This document shows positions 28,422 to 36,247 of a stretch of DNA of 64,000 nucleotides, piece by piece. The DNA lies in contig NZ_FNAN01000009.1 of NCBI RefSeq assembly GCF_900101885.1, positions 310,001-374,000 on the forward strand, in the 5' to 3' direction. This DNA is from Dyadobacter soli (GTDB lineage Bacteria > Bacteroidota > Bacteroidia > Cytophagales > Spirosomataceae). The first letter of the stretch is position 1. Every line of letters starts with the position of its first letter. A program made the position numbers and the translations under genes. The notes below the pieces were generated by a model. It made no database searches. It worked only from the letters and a program-made list of their open reading frames with translations, and had not been told where the DNA came from.

Positions 28422-30128
28422 ATGAAACGCCGTAATTTCCTGGGAAGCGTCGCACTCGGCGGCAGCTTGCTCTCCCAACCTCCCATTGAAAAATCTGTAA
28501 ATGCAGCTCCCGGCCCGGATAATAAAGCCAAAGCCACGCTGAATGCCGACCTCGTGATCGCTGGCGGCGGCCTCGGCGGATGCGCCGCCGCATTGGCCGC
28601 ATTGCGTAATGGCCTCTCGGTAATCCTCACCGAAGAAACGGACTGGATCGGCGGGCAGGTATCACAGCAAGGCGTCCCGCCGGACGAGCACCCATGGATC
28701 GAAACGCACGGCGCTACGAAGGCCTACCGGCAGTTCCGCACCGCCGTACGCGAGTATTACCAGAAAAACTACCCGCTCACGGCCGATGCCAGGAGCCGCA
28801 ATAACCTCAACCCGGGCGATGGATCGGTATCGAAGCTCTGCCACGAGCCGCGCGTAGCCGTAGCCGTGCTCACCGACATGCTCAACCTTTACCTGAGCAC
28901 CGGCAAGCTCACCTTGCTGCTGGAACACAAAATCGTGTCCGCCGACGTGAAAGCGAACAAAGTACAATCGCTCACCGCGCAGAACCGCCGCAACAAAGCA
29001 TTGCTCACCCTCACAGCGCCCTATTTTGCGGACGCTACCGAGCTCGGCGATCTGCTGCCTATGACCGGCACCGAGTTCGTCACCGGCGCCGAATCCAAAG
29101 CCAAAACCGGCGAATTCCACGCCCCCGAAAAAGCAGATCCCAACAACGTGCAGGCATTCACCGTCTGCTACGCCATCGACTACCGCCCGGGCGAAAACCA
29201 CGTGATCGAAAAGCCGCGTGAATATGATTTCTGGAAAAACTACGTCCCCAAAATGGCCAAGCCGTGGTCGGGCAGGCTGCTGGACCTTTCCTATTCCAAT
29301 CCCAAAACCCTCGAACCGAAACAGCTCGGCTTCCACCCGGAGGGCATCCCGACCGGCAATAACCTGAACCTCTGGCTCTACCGCCGTATTATCAACAAGG
29401 CCAACTTCGCTCCCGGCACCTACGCCGGCGACATCACCATCGTAAACTGGCCGCAAAACGACTACACCCTCGGTAACCTCATCGGCGCCAGCGAAAAAGA
29501 CTTCGAAAAGCATTTCGAACGCGGCAAGCAGCTCAGCCTATCGCTTCTGTACTGGCTCCAAACCGAGGCCCCGCGCCCCGACGGCGGCAAAGGCTGGCCC
29601 GGCATCCGCCTCCGCAAAGACGTAATGGGCACCGAAGACGGCCTCGCCAAATACCCCTACGTCCGCGAATCGCGGCGCATCAAGGCGCTATTTACCATTA
29701 AGGAAGAGCACGTCGGGGCTGAGCAACGGGCTGCTATCACCGGGCAATCTACGGGTGTGAAAGCGGCTGCTTTTGAAGATAGCGTCGGGATTGGCTACTA
29801 CCATATTGATTTGCATCCGAGCACCGGCGGGGATAATTACATTGATTTTGGGTCATTGCCGTTTCAGATTCCGTTGGGCGCGCTGTTGCCTGTGCGGATG
29901 GAGAATATTCTGCCTGCTAATAAGAATATTGGGACTACGCATATTACGAATGGGTGTTACCGGCTGCATCCCGTGGAGTGGAGTATTGGGGAGGCTGTGG
30001 GGTTGTTGGTGGGGTATGCTTTGCCTCGGAAGGTGCTTCCGCGGGGTGTTAGGGAGGATAAGGGGTTGTTGGCGGAGTTTCAGGGGTTTGTGAAGGGGGA
30101 GGGGGTTGAGTTGGAGTGGAAGGGGTAG
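28422..30128 (+). CDS. Exported FAD-dependent oxidoreductase
   Basis: The 568-residue protein has an N-terminal signal (MKRRNFLGSVALGG, Tat-like twin arginine), a GG-doublet Rossmann motif VIAGGGLGGCAAALAALRNG at about 46-65, the WIGGQVSQQGVPPDEHPWIE segment and a late HPVEWSIGEAVG motif, as in FAD_oxidored-family proteins of Bacteroidota. The substrate is unknown. It is monocistronic, after a terminator. Codon use changes within the gene: to about 29690 third positions are largely C, whereas from about 29700 to the stop they are almost all G or T. The reading frame stays intact. Confidence 0.85.
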   Translation: MKRRNFLGSVALGGSLLSQPPIEKSVNAAPGPDNKAKATLNADLVIAGGGLGGCAAALAALRNGLSVILTEETDWIGGQVSQQGVPPDEHPWIETHGATKAYRQFRTAVREYYQKNYPLTADARSRNNLNPGDGSVSKLCHEPRVAVAVLTDMLNLYLSTGKLTLLLEHKIVSADVKANKVQSLTAQNRRNKALLTLTAPYFADATELGDLLPMTGTEFVTGAESKAKTGEFHAPEKADPNNVQAFTVCYAIDYRPGENHVIEKPREYDFWKNYVPKMAKPWSGRLLDLSYSNPKTLEPKQLGFHPEGIPTGNNLNLWLYRRIINKANFAPGTYAGDITIVNWPQNDYTLGNLIGASEKDFEKHFERGKQLSLSLLYWLQTEAPRPDGGKGWPGIRLRKDVMGTEDGLAKYPYVRESRRIKALFTIKEEHVGAEQRAAITGQSTGVKAAAFEDSVGIGYYHIDLHPSTGGDNYIDFGSLPFQIPLGALLPVRMENILPANKNIGTTHITNGCYRLHPVEWSIGEAVGLLVGYALPRKVLPRGVREDKGLLAEFQGFVKGEGVELEWKG

Positions 30129-30190
30129 TAAATGAATAAGGGGCAACAAGGAATATATTGTAAATCTTATATGCATGATTTAACGAATTC

Positions 30191-30973
30191 ATGGACAATC
30201 ACTTTGGAATTCAAGCACACTTGTTAGAGTGTGGAATAATAGGCTTTGAACCGATTCTTGCACAGATTCATAAAGATTTTGGTAAAGATGATCCAGAGAT
30301 TGGGGACTGGCCTAGCGTTCTCTTAGCAACAACCGTTTTGACAACAGCAGTATCATTATTAAAGCTCCTTCCGCCTTCGGAACCTGATCGACATGCGATC
30401 GACCGACGCTCGATTGCTACTATTATAAGAAATATTGTAGATACACATGACGTGATTGATCAGTTCTGCCATGATGATGGATCTGAAACCTTCCATTTAA
30501 ACAGAGATATTTTAGGATATTATTTGGCGAATAGAAAAATGCTCATATCCGAGCGACTAGAAATGCAGGAAGGCCAAAGCCTGACATCTATAAAGGAGTA
30601 TTATTGGAGTCGCATTAAGGGATCAAATCTTGATAAAACTGCAATCAACAAATTAAAAAACGGAGAGACAATTTTTTATGAAAGTCGACACCAGAGAATT
30701 CAAAAAATTTGTGGTGATCAAACAAATTTGGTACAGGGAATTCTAGCAGACCTATCAACCTATGTTCACTCAATCCCGCCAGGTTTATGGTTCAACTCTC
30801 TCGACGAAAGCTTTGGGGATAACACTCAAAATCGTAATATAGTAGCGGTATGGCTAAGAGTAGGTAACTTCTACTTTGCGAAATCTATCGAGATTTTGAT
30901 ATCTGAGCTTCCTATGCAAATCAATGAAGAGTTAAGGAAGTTCCTAGATAATAATAAAAAGGTTTTTGACTGA
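30191..30973 (+). CDS. Hypothetical protein at the edge of the accessory island
   Basis: The 260-residue protein is not recognised. It is mainly helical, without signal peptide. One hydrophobic stretch near 44-60 (SVLLATTVLTTAVSLLKLLP) may be buried rather than membrane-spanning. A late motif ADLSTYVHSIPPGLW weakly recalls DUF5677-like proteins, which I cannot confirm. Base composition is clearly more AT-rich than the oxidoreductase upstream, consistent with transfer. It converges on the DUF5131 gene with only 32 bp between stops. Confidence 0.6.
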   Translation: MDNHFGIQAHLLECGIIGFEPILAQIHKDFGKDDPEIGDWPSVLLATTVLTTAVSLLKLLPPSEPDRHAIDRRSIATIIRNIVDTHDVIDQFCHDDGSETFHLNRDILGYYLANRKMLISERLEMQEGQSLTSIKEYYWSRIKGSNLDKTAINKLKNGETIFYESRHQRIQKICGDQTNLVQGILADLSTYVHSIPPGLWFNSLDESFGDNTQNRNIVAVWLRVGNFYFAKSIEILISELPMQINEELRKFLDNNKKVFD

Positions 30974-31005
30974 TCCCTCTCAATTAAGGCGTAATTACGT
31001 TAGTT

Positions 31006-31743
31006 TTAGTTTTGCATTGATAAGGGTTCTCCATTCCACTCGCGGCCAAGCAACAACCTGCCATTAGCTTTCTTATTCCGCTTCATGCCGTCCTCACCCC
31101 AAGTTCCCCACTGCTTAAAGAAGAATGAAACTACTTGATCATCGCATTGCTTTTGAATGTCGGCAGCCCATTGCGATTTCATAGGCCTTGCACGGCTCCC
31201 GCTTTCGCCACCAACGATGACCCAATGAATGTCAGTTAAATCTAGCTCGCCTATATTTTCCAAGAGCGGTTCGATCGATAGAAAGCGGATTTTGGCATCA
31301 ATGCTCCTCAATGCGTCAATGCGGTTTTTCTTTTTTGCGATCTCGACCGTGACGCCGAGCCAAACATTATCTGGAACGGATCTATCAGCAAAGTAGCGGA
31401 CAAGAACATCTTCCCTTTTTGTCAGGATTTGATAGGTATGTTGCGGCGTCGCTCTAATTGTATCAAAGACCTGGTCGAGGAAATCAAAAGGCATTTTTTC
31501 ATGAAATAGATCGCTCATTGAGTTAACAAAAAACTTCGTCGGGCGTTTGATTTTCTTTGGTGCATCTAGTCTTTCGGGCAATATCTTGAAGTCAAAACCA
31601 TTCTCGTATCCCGGGGCACCCATAAGCATGAGCCTTTTGGCCATGGTCTCTGCGTAGCAAAATTTGCATCCAGCGGTAACCTTGTCACAGCCTACGGATG
31701 GGTTCCAGGTCGCTTCGGTCCATTCTATTTTGCTGTATTTCAT
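31006..31743 (-). CDS. DUF5131 (phage Gp37/Gp68 family) three-Cys-motif protein
   Basis: The 245-residue protein has the family start MKYSKIEWTEATWNP and a Cys cluster C19-x6-C26-x2-C29 (GCDKVTAGCKFCYAE), then TKFFVNSMSDLFHE, YQILTKRED, VWLGVTVE, FLSIEPLLE and VIVGGESG. The Cys spacing and barrel-like motif order suggest a radical-SAM-type iron-sulfur protein; catalysis is unproven. Its ATG overlaps the stop of the upstream gene (ATGA, 31740-31743), so it is translationally coupled to its known neighbour family TcmP. I chose the ATG at 31743; the frame is open to 31806 inside tcmP. Found on phages and islands; function unknown. Confidence 0.9.
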   Translation of the reverse strand: MKYSKIEWTEATWNPSVGCDKVTAGCKFCYAETMAKRLMLMGAPGYENGFDFKILPERLDAPKKIKRPTKFFVNSMSDLFHEKMPFDFLDQVFDTIRATPQHTYQILTKREDVLVRYFADRSVPDNVWLGVTVEIAKKKNRIDALRSIDAKIRFLSIEPLLENIGELDLTDIHWVIVGGESGSRARPMKSQWAADIQKQCDDQVVSFFFKQWGTWGEDGMKRNKKANGRLLLGREWNGEPLSMQN

Positions 31744-32858
31744 TTCTTTGGCAGGTTGAATTTGATCAACTGTTTTTCTTTGTACACCTTCTCGTAGTTG
31801 ATGCAAGGTGAGTTTGCTATGTAACTAACTTCCCCTTTTTGCTTCATTTCCTTCAACACGTCGGCGGCATGTTTTCCTATATGCCCTTCTGCGTAAACGA
31901 AGTCGAGCGCCTCGAAGTTACTCGTTATTTGCCCTGTAAGAACCATATCCCTTAACGTTGACTTGAATTTCTGGATTTTGGTAAGTTTTTGAATGCCAAA
32001 TAGGTCAAGCTGTGCCGAAGGGATGTCTTGGTCCATGTCGAAGTTAGACTGACCGTTTACGTCGTTCTTTTTCCAGGCAATGGACAGGAATTTCTCAACT
32101 GCCCTTGGATGGCTTGCTCCAAATATGATTCCGTAGATGTTGGTACCTTTTTTTATTGAGAATGGATACAATCTAAGTTTGGTATTATTGGAAAATCTTA
32201 GTGTCAATTGTGAGATTAGATTTCTATGAACCAAATTGTATGGCACCTCTTTCAGTAACTCGATGTCCAGTTGTAAGTGCTTTTTGAATTGCTCTGTGTG
32301 TCCAAGCCGACGGAGATAGGAGGAGGAAGCAAAATAAAGAAAGTCGGTTTGAGTCATTTTTTCGAACTGTAAGAGATACTTATCTGAGAGAAACCTTACT
32401 CCGTTCTGATCGATATAAACTAGTGAAGGGTACAATTTTATTTCTGGTAGCAATTTTGGAAATAATGTTTCAAAATCTTCATTGTAAGTTAATATCTCAA
32501 TCGCGCGCTTGACATCTTGATTAGTCTCAAGATACTCGTTGCAAGCCTTGACCAACAATTCGTGTTTTCTCTGACTTACTTTATTTGGTTCATATTCATT
32601 GACGTACACCCGAATCTTAACTCTTTTCTGGAAGATATACCCAATGTGATCCTTTATTTTGTCTAGTATTCGAATTGGGCTTCCTGCTATCCCATTCTTG
32701 TCATAGCCAGTTCCTGCAAAGAAGTCAAAAATGCAGATGATTGGCTCTGCTTTCATTACAAAAGTCGGGATCCACGCCTGCGCATAGTCTTCAAAAATTT
32801 CAAGTTTGGTAATTGTCCCGTCGTCGAACGGTTCTTCGTGTAGGTCTTTTGCTGGCAT
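31740..32858 (-). CDS. tcmP: Three-Cys-motif partner protein TcmP
   Basis: The 372-residue protein belongs to the family that repeatedly sits beside DUF5131. Near residues 42-52 it has IFDFFAGTGYD, like motif I of SAM-dependent methyltransferases, and near 145-156 SLVYIDQNGVRF, the equivalent of the family's motif IV. The C-terminal third (about 290-370) looks like a winged-helix-type region. A QLDLF pentapeptide at 283-287 (31998-32012) matches the beta sliding-clamp binding consensus and sits at the junction of the two halves. It is the first gene of the coupled pair. The 176-bp leader upstream holds three TTACATTAA repeats. Role in the cell is unknown; DNA or RNA modification is an inference. 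Confidence 0.88.
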   Translation of the reverse strand: MPAKDLHEEPFDDGTITKLEIFEDYAQAWIPTFVMKAEPIICIFDFFAGTGYDKNGIAGSPIRILDKIKDHIGYIFQKRVKIRVYVNEYEPNKVSQRKHELLVKACNEYLETNQDVKRAIEILTYNEDFETLFPKLLPEIKLYPSLVYIDQNGVRFLSDKYLLQFEKMTQTDFLYFASSSYLRRLGHTEQFKKHLQLDIELLKEVPYNLVHRNLISQLTLRFSNNTKLRLYPFSIKKGTNIYGIIFGASHPRAVEKFLSIAWKKNDVNGQSNFDMDQDIPSAQLDLFGIQKLTKIQKFKSTLRDMVLTGQITSNFEALDFVYAEGHIGKHAADVLKEMKQKGEVSYIANSPCINYEKVYKEKQLIKFNLPKK

Positions 32859-32878
32859 TGTTAAAGGAGAGTAGAGTT

Positions 32879-32977
32879 TTACATTAAGTCATAAAATTCT
32901 ATTTGTCAACCTTTATACTATGCGCCAAATACTGATTAATGTAAGAAATTATTAATCGGTTCTATTTATTACATTAA
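32879..32977. promoter_or_regulatory. Three TTACATTAA/TTAATGTAA repeats upstream of tcmP
   Basis: The 9-mer TTACATTAA occurs at 32879-32887 and 32969-32977 and in inverse orientation (TTAATGTAA) at 32936-32944, all in the 176-bp leader of tcmP. Spaced inverted copies ahead of a coupled operon suggest operator sites; the binding protein is unknown. Confidence 0.4.
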
Positions 32978-33034
32978 CGGTATCTTTTTGCGAAAATTTG
33001 GTTTGATACTTTTCTATTCATTCCAGATTCTACT

Positions 33035-33460
33035 TCATTTACTTGCAGTAATCAACCGCTCCAACCGCCCCATCATCTCATCCTTCTCCTTCAACATCCG
33101 CTCGTACAATGCAATCTTCTCCTCATGAAGCTGCATTAACTTATCAATAGGATGAAAAGTCGGATTATTGTTAACCGCATTTAGCATTGCATTGTCATTG
33201 AATGTATTAGAAATCACATTCACCGCCTTTTCCTCATCAAAATTCCGAATCGCTTCCACCGGTATTTTCAGTATCGCTGCTACCTGTTCCAAAATGTCGG
33301 AATCGATCTTTTCGCGTTGTTCGAGGGTGGAGATTCTTTGCTGGTTCCAATCGCTGCCGAGCTCGAAGGCGAGTACGTCCTGTTTGATGCCGAGCATTTC
33401 GCGGAAACGTTTTACGTTACGGCCTTCGTGGATCTTCGGGTTGGAGGTAGTATGTGTCAT
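33035..33460 (-). CDS. XRE-family helix-turn-helix regulator
   Basis: The 141-residue protein has a Cro/C1-type HTH at about 12-70 (NVKRFREMLGIKQDVLAFELGSDWNQQRISTLE) and a C-terminal helical tail ending in a coiled coil (DKLMQLHEEKIALYERMLKEKDEM), probably for dimerisation. The ATG at 33460 was chosen; the ORF extends to 33502. It lies between tcmP and the small gene at 33602, from which it is divergent. It may be a resident Cytophagales regulator rather than part of the coupled pair. Its + strand complement is C-rich near the gene end, so the coding strand is G-rich there. Confidence 0.82.
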   Translation of the reverse strand: MTHTTSNPKIHEGRNVKRFREMLGIKQDVLAFELGSDWNQQRISTLEQREKIDSDILEQVAAILKIPVEAIRNFDEEKAVNVISNTFNDNAMLNAVNNNPTFHPIDKLMQLHEEKIALYERMLKEKDEMMGRLERLITASK

Positions 33461-33601
33461 ACCGGCGCTGTTTCGTTGAAAAGGCAATTTATATAAATCC
33501 ATCGGGAAGTGTTCCGGTAATTTACAGGTATTTCGGCGTAAGTTACAGGGCTTGCGGGTTGGGTACGGGTTGCAGGAATGCGTGCTTTACGGAAAACGTA
33601 A

Positions 33602-33865
33602 ATGGAGATGCACACAAACACACACCCTATCGAATCCACGGATTCGACTTTGCTGGCGTATGGCCGGGAGGTAGGCAAGCTGCTGAGCAGCAGCAGTGCC
33701 GAAAGCTGGTCCGACGAACTTTGGACGATGTTCACTGGCTACATCATCTCCCTCAAAGAACAAGGCCACGCGCCGGATCTTTGTGATACTTACTTTTCGT
33801 TTAGGGAGTTGGTTGCGTTTTTTGAGAATGTGGAGCGGATTGGGAGAGGGGAGGAAGAGGTATGA
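33602..33865 (+). CDS. Small hypothetical protein
   Basis: The 87-residue acidic protein (MEMHTNTHPIES..., then YGREVGKLLSSSSAESWSDELWTMFTGYI) has no recognised domain, signal or membrane segment. An alternative ATG is at 33608. Its last 75 bases use mostly G- and T-ending codons. It is divergent from the XRE regulator and ends just before the promoter of the Fic gene. Confidence 0.5.
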   Translation: MEMHTNTHPIESTDSTLLAYGREVGKLLSSSSAESWSDELWTMFTGYIISLKEQGHAPDLCDTYFSFRELVAFFENVERIGRGEEEV

Positions 33866-33878
33866 AAATAATCGTTTT

Positions 33879-33911
33879 TTTGGCTAAATTATCGATAAAT
33901 AATTATTTTTG
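33879..33911 (+). promoter_or_regulatory. Bacteroidota promoter for the Fic-2H gene
   Basis: TTTG at 33879-33882, a 21-nt spacer and TATTTTTG at 33904-33911 exactly match the TTTG/TAnnTTTG pattern. The first codon is 53 bp downstream, so the Fic-2H gene has its own promoter. Confidence 0.6.
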
Positions 33912-33964
33912 TGGAAAGTTAAGTAGTTTCATGAAGGTCGAAGAAGTCGATAGCCAAGAAACTT

Positions 33965-36097
33965 ATGTTAGAAAATAATCATTTTTCAAGGATTATAACT
34001 GTTTTTCACGGAAGAGAGGCTCCTGAGAGGGCTTTGCTTGTAGGCTATGGTGCCATTATCGACAAGCTTGACCTCAAATTGCCCTTACCGGATAAATTGT
34101 CGTTGATCGGTGCTCGTTACAAGCAGTTCTCGGACGCGAATTGGACTGTATTTACAGCAAGCTACGCGCCAACAGATAGTCTCTACGGCCATCTGGTTTT
34201 CGGATTAAAATATGAAGGCATTAACCTGCTATTTTTCAAAAAGCTATTCGAACGCATCGGCAAGAGCGAAGCGGAAACATTGGTGAGTATTGAACGCACT
34301 GGGCAATACAGTCGGCGGATATGGTTTTTATACGAATGGCTTACGAACGAGCCGCTCGATATCCCGGATTTGAAGGAGGGAAACTACGTGCCGCTGCTCG
34401 ACGAGAAATTACAGTTTGCATTGGAAAAATCCGTCAATGTGCCCCGGCAGCGCATTCGCAACAATTTGCCGGGGACGAATCAGTTTTGCCCACTGATATT
34501 TAAGTCTGATAAGCTTAAAGCGTTTATAGAAGAAGCGCTTGAACAGCACACTTATGAGGATCTGGGAAAAATTAGTAAGGACGTCCTAACGAGAACTTCG
34601 GCATTTCTATTGCTAAAGGATTCCAAAGCATCTTTTTCAATCGAAGGAGAAAATCCGTTATCCACGAGGGCAGAGCATTGGGGGACGGTCATTGGTGAAG
34701 CCGGCACCAAGAAACTTAATCTTGAAGAGCTTGTTCGTTTGCAAAAGATCGTCATCGGTGATTCCCGTAGTATCCATATGGGACTTAGAAAGGAAGGAGG
34801 ATTCGTAGGCGAGCATGAAAATTCATTTGGGCCGCCGAAACCGGAGCATGTATCTGCGAGGTGGGAGGATCTCGGTGACTTGATGAACGGACTTCTGGAA
34901 GCAGCATCGCTTATGGAAACAAGGGGCTTTCCTCCTGTACTAGCTGCTGCTTCGATCGGATTTGGCTTTGTGTTTATACATCCTTTTGTGGATGGTAACG
35001 GTCGGCTTCACCGGTACATTATTCAGCATATTCTCGCTGAAACCGGGTTTAGTCCCGCGAAGATAGTATTTCCCATATCAGCCGCTATTCAGGAAAAGAT
35101 GGACGATTACCGCAGAGTGTTAATCCACTATTCGCATTCGCTCCTTCCTTTTATTGAATGGGTGCCCACTAAGGATCGTAACGTCGAGGTCAAAAATGAT
35201 ACAGCCGACTATTACCGTTATTTCGACGCAACCAAGCAGGCAGAATTTTTATTTGACTGCATCGCCCACACGATAAGTCGCACAATTCCAGATGAGATCA
35301 AATATCTGAAAAGGTACGACGCGTTTAAAAGCTGGTTGGACGACAATCTCCCAATGCCAAACAAGTTGGTTTCGCTACTAGTCGTGTTTTTATCTCAAAA
35401 TGAGGGTAGATTATCGCTCAGAGCGAAAAAAAAAGAATTTGCTGATTTGGAGCATGAAGAGATTCAATCGATCGAAGCTAAGTATAAAGAGATTTTTCAA
35501 ATGGAAGAACCGGTAAGATATTCGATTGCCATCAGGCCGTCACAGGAAATAATCGATGATGGGAAAGGAATGAAGGCTGACTTGAAAAAGGCTGTCGGCG
35601 GATTTTTTAATAGTGTGAATTCAGAGGTGCATATTTCACTATTCGAATTTTTCGCGTACGAAGGAGACTATCCACTGCTGTTGAAAATGTTTAGAGGTTT
35701 GGTCGAGGGATTGCATCCGTTTGAAATAGAATTCAATGGCTTTAATCATTTTTCGACAAATGGGGCATTTTACGTGGAGCCTACTAACGGGTCGTCGAGC
35801 GCGATTATTGAGCGATGCAATCAATTCAAACGGGATGCTAATTCGAAGATTTTAAAGGATTACACAGAAGGCTGGACGGAGTTATTTGGCAAACCGCATA
35901 TGTCCATTGGCAGACGCCTTCCGCCAGAATGGATCGAAATAGCCTATTCACTGTTCAAAGAATATCACGCCCAGTTTTTGTGTGAGTCAATAGTCGTAAG
36001 GAAATTCAATGGAGATCGAAGACAGTTTGATGTGATCGATACATTGCCAATGCTGGGCAAGGGGTCTTCTTCACCCGTTCAATTGGGACTGTTCTAA
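33965..36097 (+). CDS. Fic-domain protein fused to a 2H phosphoesterase-like domain
   Basis: The 710-residue soluble protein has three parts. Residues 1-200 are an unrecognised N-terminal region (RRIWFLYEWLTNEPLDIPDL). Residues about 210-400 form a Fic domain with the full motif HPFVDGNGRLHR at 339-350 (34979-35014), including catalytic H339. The inhibitory motif SFSIEG at 223-228 precedes it, as in class II Fic proteins, so AMP (or other NMP) transfer is probably self-restrained. After a helical linker, residues about 515-695 resemble 2'-5' RNA ligase-like 2H phosphoesterases, with paired motifs H556-I-S558 and H645-M-S647. The C-terminus ends in QLGLF, a clamp-binding-like pentapeptide. Target and nucleotide are unknown. 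It lies in the AT-richer island beside tcmP/DUF5131. Confidence 0.9.
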   Translation: MLENNHFSRIITVFHGREAPERALLVGYGAIIDKLDLKLPLPDKLSLIGARYKQFSDANWTVFTASYAPTDSLYGHLVFGLKYEGINLLFFKKLFERIGKSEAETLVSIERTGQYSRRIWFLYEWLTNEPLDIPDLKEGNYVPLLDEKLQFALEKSVNVPRQRIRNNLPGTNQFCPLIFKSDKLKAFIEEALEQHTYEDLGKISKDVLTRTSAFLLLKDSKASFSIEGENPLSTRAEHWGTVIGEAGTKKLNLEELVRLQKIVIGDSRSIHMGLRKEGGFVGEHENSFGPPKPEHVSARWEDLGDLMNGLLEAASLMETRGFPPVLAAASIGFGFVFIHPFVDGNGRLHRYIIQHILAETGFSPAKIVFPISAAIQEKMDDYRRVLIHYSHSLLPFIEWVPTKDRNVEVKNDTADYYRYFDATKQAEFLFDCIAHTISRTIPDEIKYLKRYDAFKSWLDDNLPMPNKLVSLLVVFLSQNEGRLSLRAKKKEFADLEHEEIQSIEAKYKEIFQMEEPVRYSIAIRPSQEIIDDGKGMKADLKKAVGGFFNSVNSEVHISLFEFFAYEGDYPLLLKMFRGLVEGLHPFEIEFNGFNHFSTNGAFYVEPTNGSSSAIIERCNQFKRDANSKILKDYTEGWTELFGKPHMSIGRRLPPEWIEIAYSLFKEYHAQFLCESIVVRKFNGDRRQFDVIDTLPMLGKGSSSPVQLGLF

Positions 36098-36133
36098 TAG
36101 TTCAGCCGATTTAATCTCGACCCAAATAAAAAA

Positions 36134-36155
36134 ACGAGCAGCAAACGCTGCTCGT
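36134..36155 (-). terminator. Terminator of the minus-strand oxidoreductase gene
   Basis: A 9-bp stem ACGAGCAGC/GCTGCTCGT with loop AAAC. On the minus strand it is followed by a run of T (the A-run at 36128-36134), a standard intrinsic terminator for the gene ending at 36248, though about 95 bp beyond its stop. Confidence 0.7.
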
Positions 36156-36168
36156 CTCTCAAAATCCA

Positions 36169-36235
36169 CCGTCGTCTTAAGACGACGGCTAAGGACTCGT
36201 TCTTTTTAAAGACTCATTCTTATTAAAGACGACGG
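36169..36235. repeat. 20-nt palindrome plus 17-nt tandem repeat
   Basis: CCGTCGTCTTAAGACGACGG at 36169-36188 is a perfect palindrome. Two 17-nt tandem copies follow (36194-36210 and 36211-36227, two mismatches), then a second GACGACGG half at 36228-36235. The palindrome belongs to a dispersed family also seen at 41349 and 41454. Confidence 0.75.
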
Positions 36236-36247
36236 CAAAGATTTCAT

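Noticed and set aside
29700..30128. Diversity-generating retroelement variable region
   Set aside because: The change is a uniform G/T bias at third positions over 400 bp rather than adenine-directed variation, and no reverse transcriptase or template repeat is present.
30191..36097. Complete prophage or integrative element
   Set aside because: No integrase, capsid, portal, terminase, relaxase or attachment repeats were found; only single phage-linked families occur.
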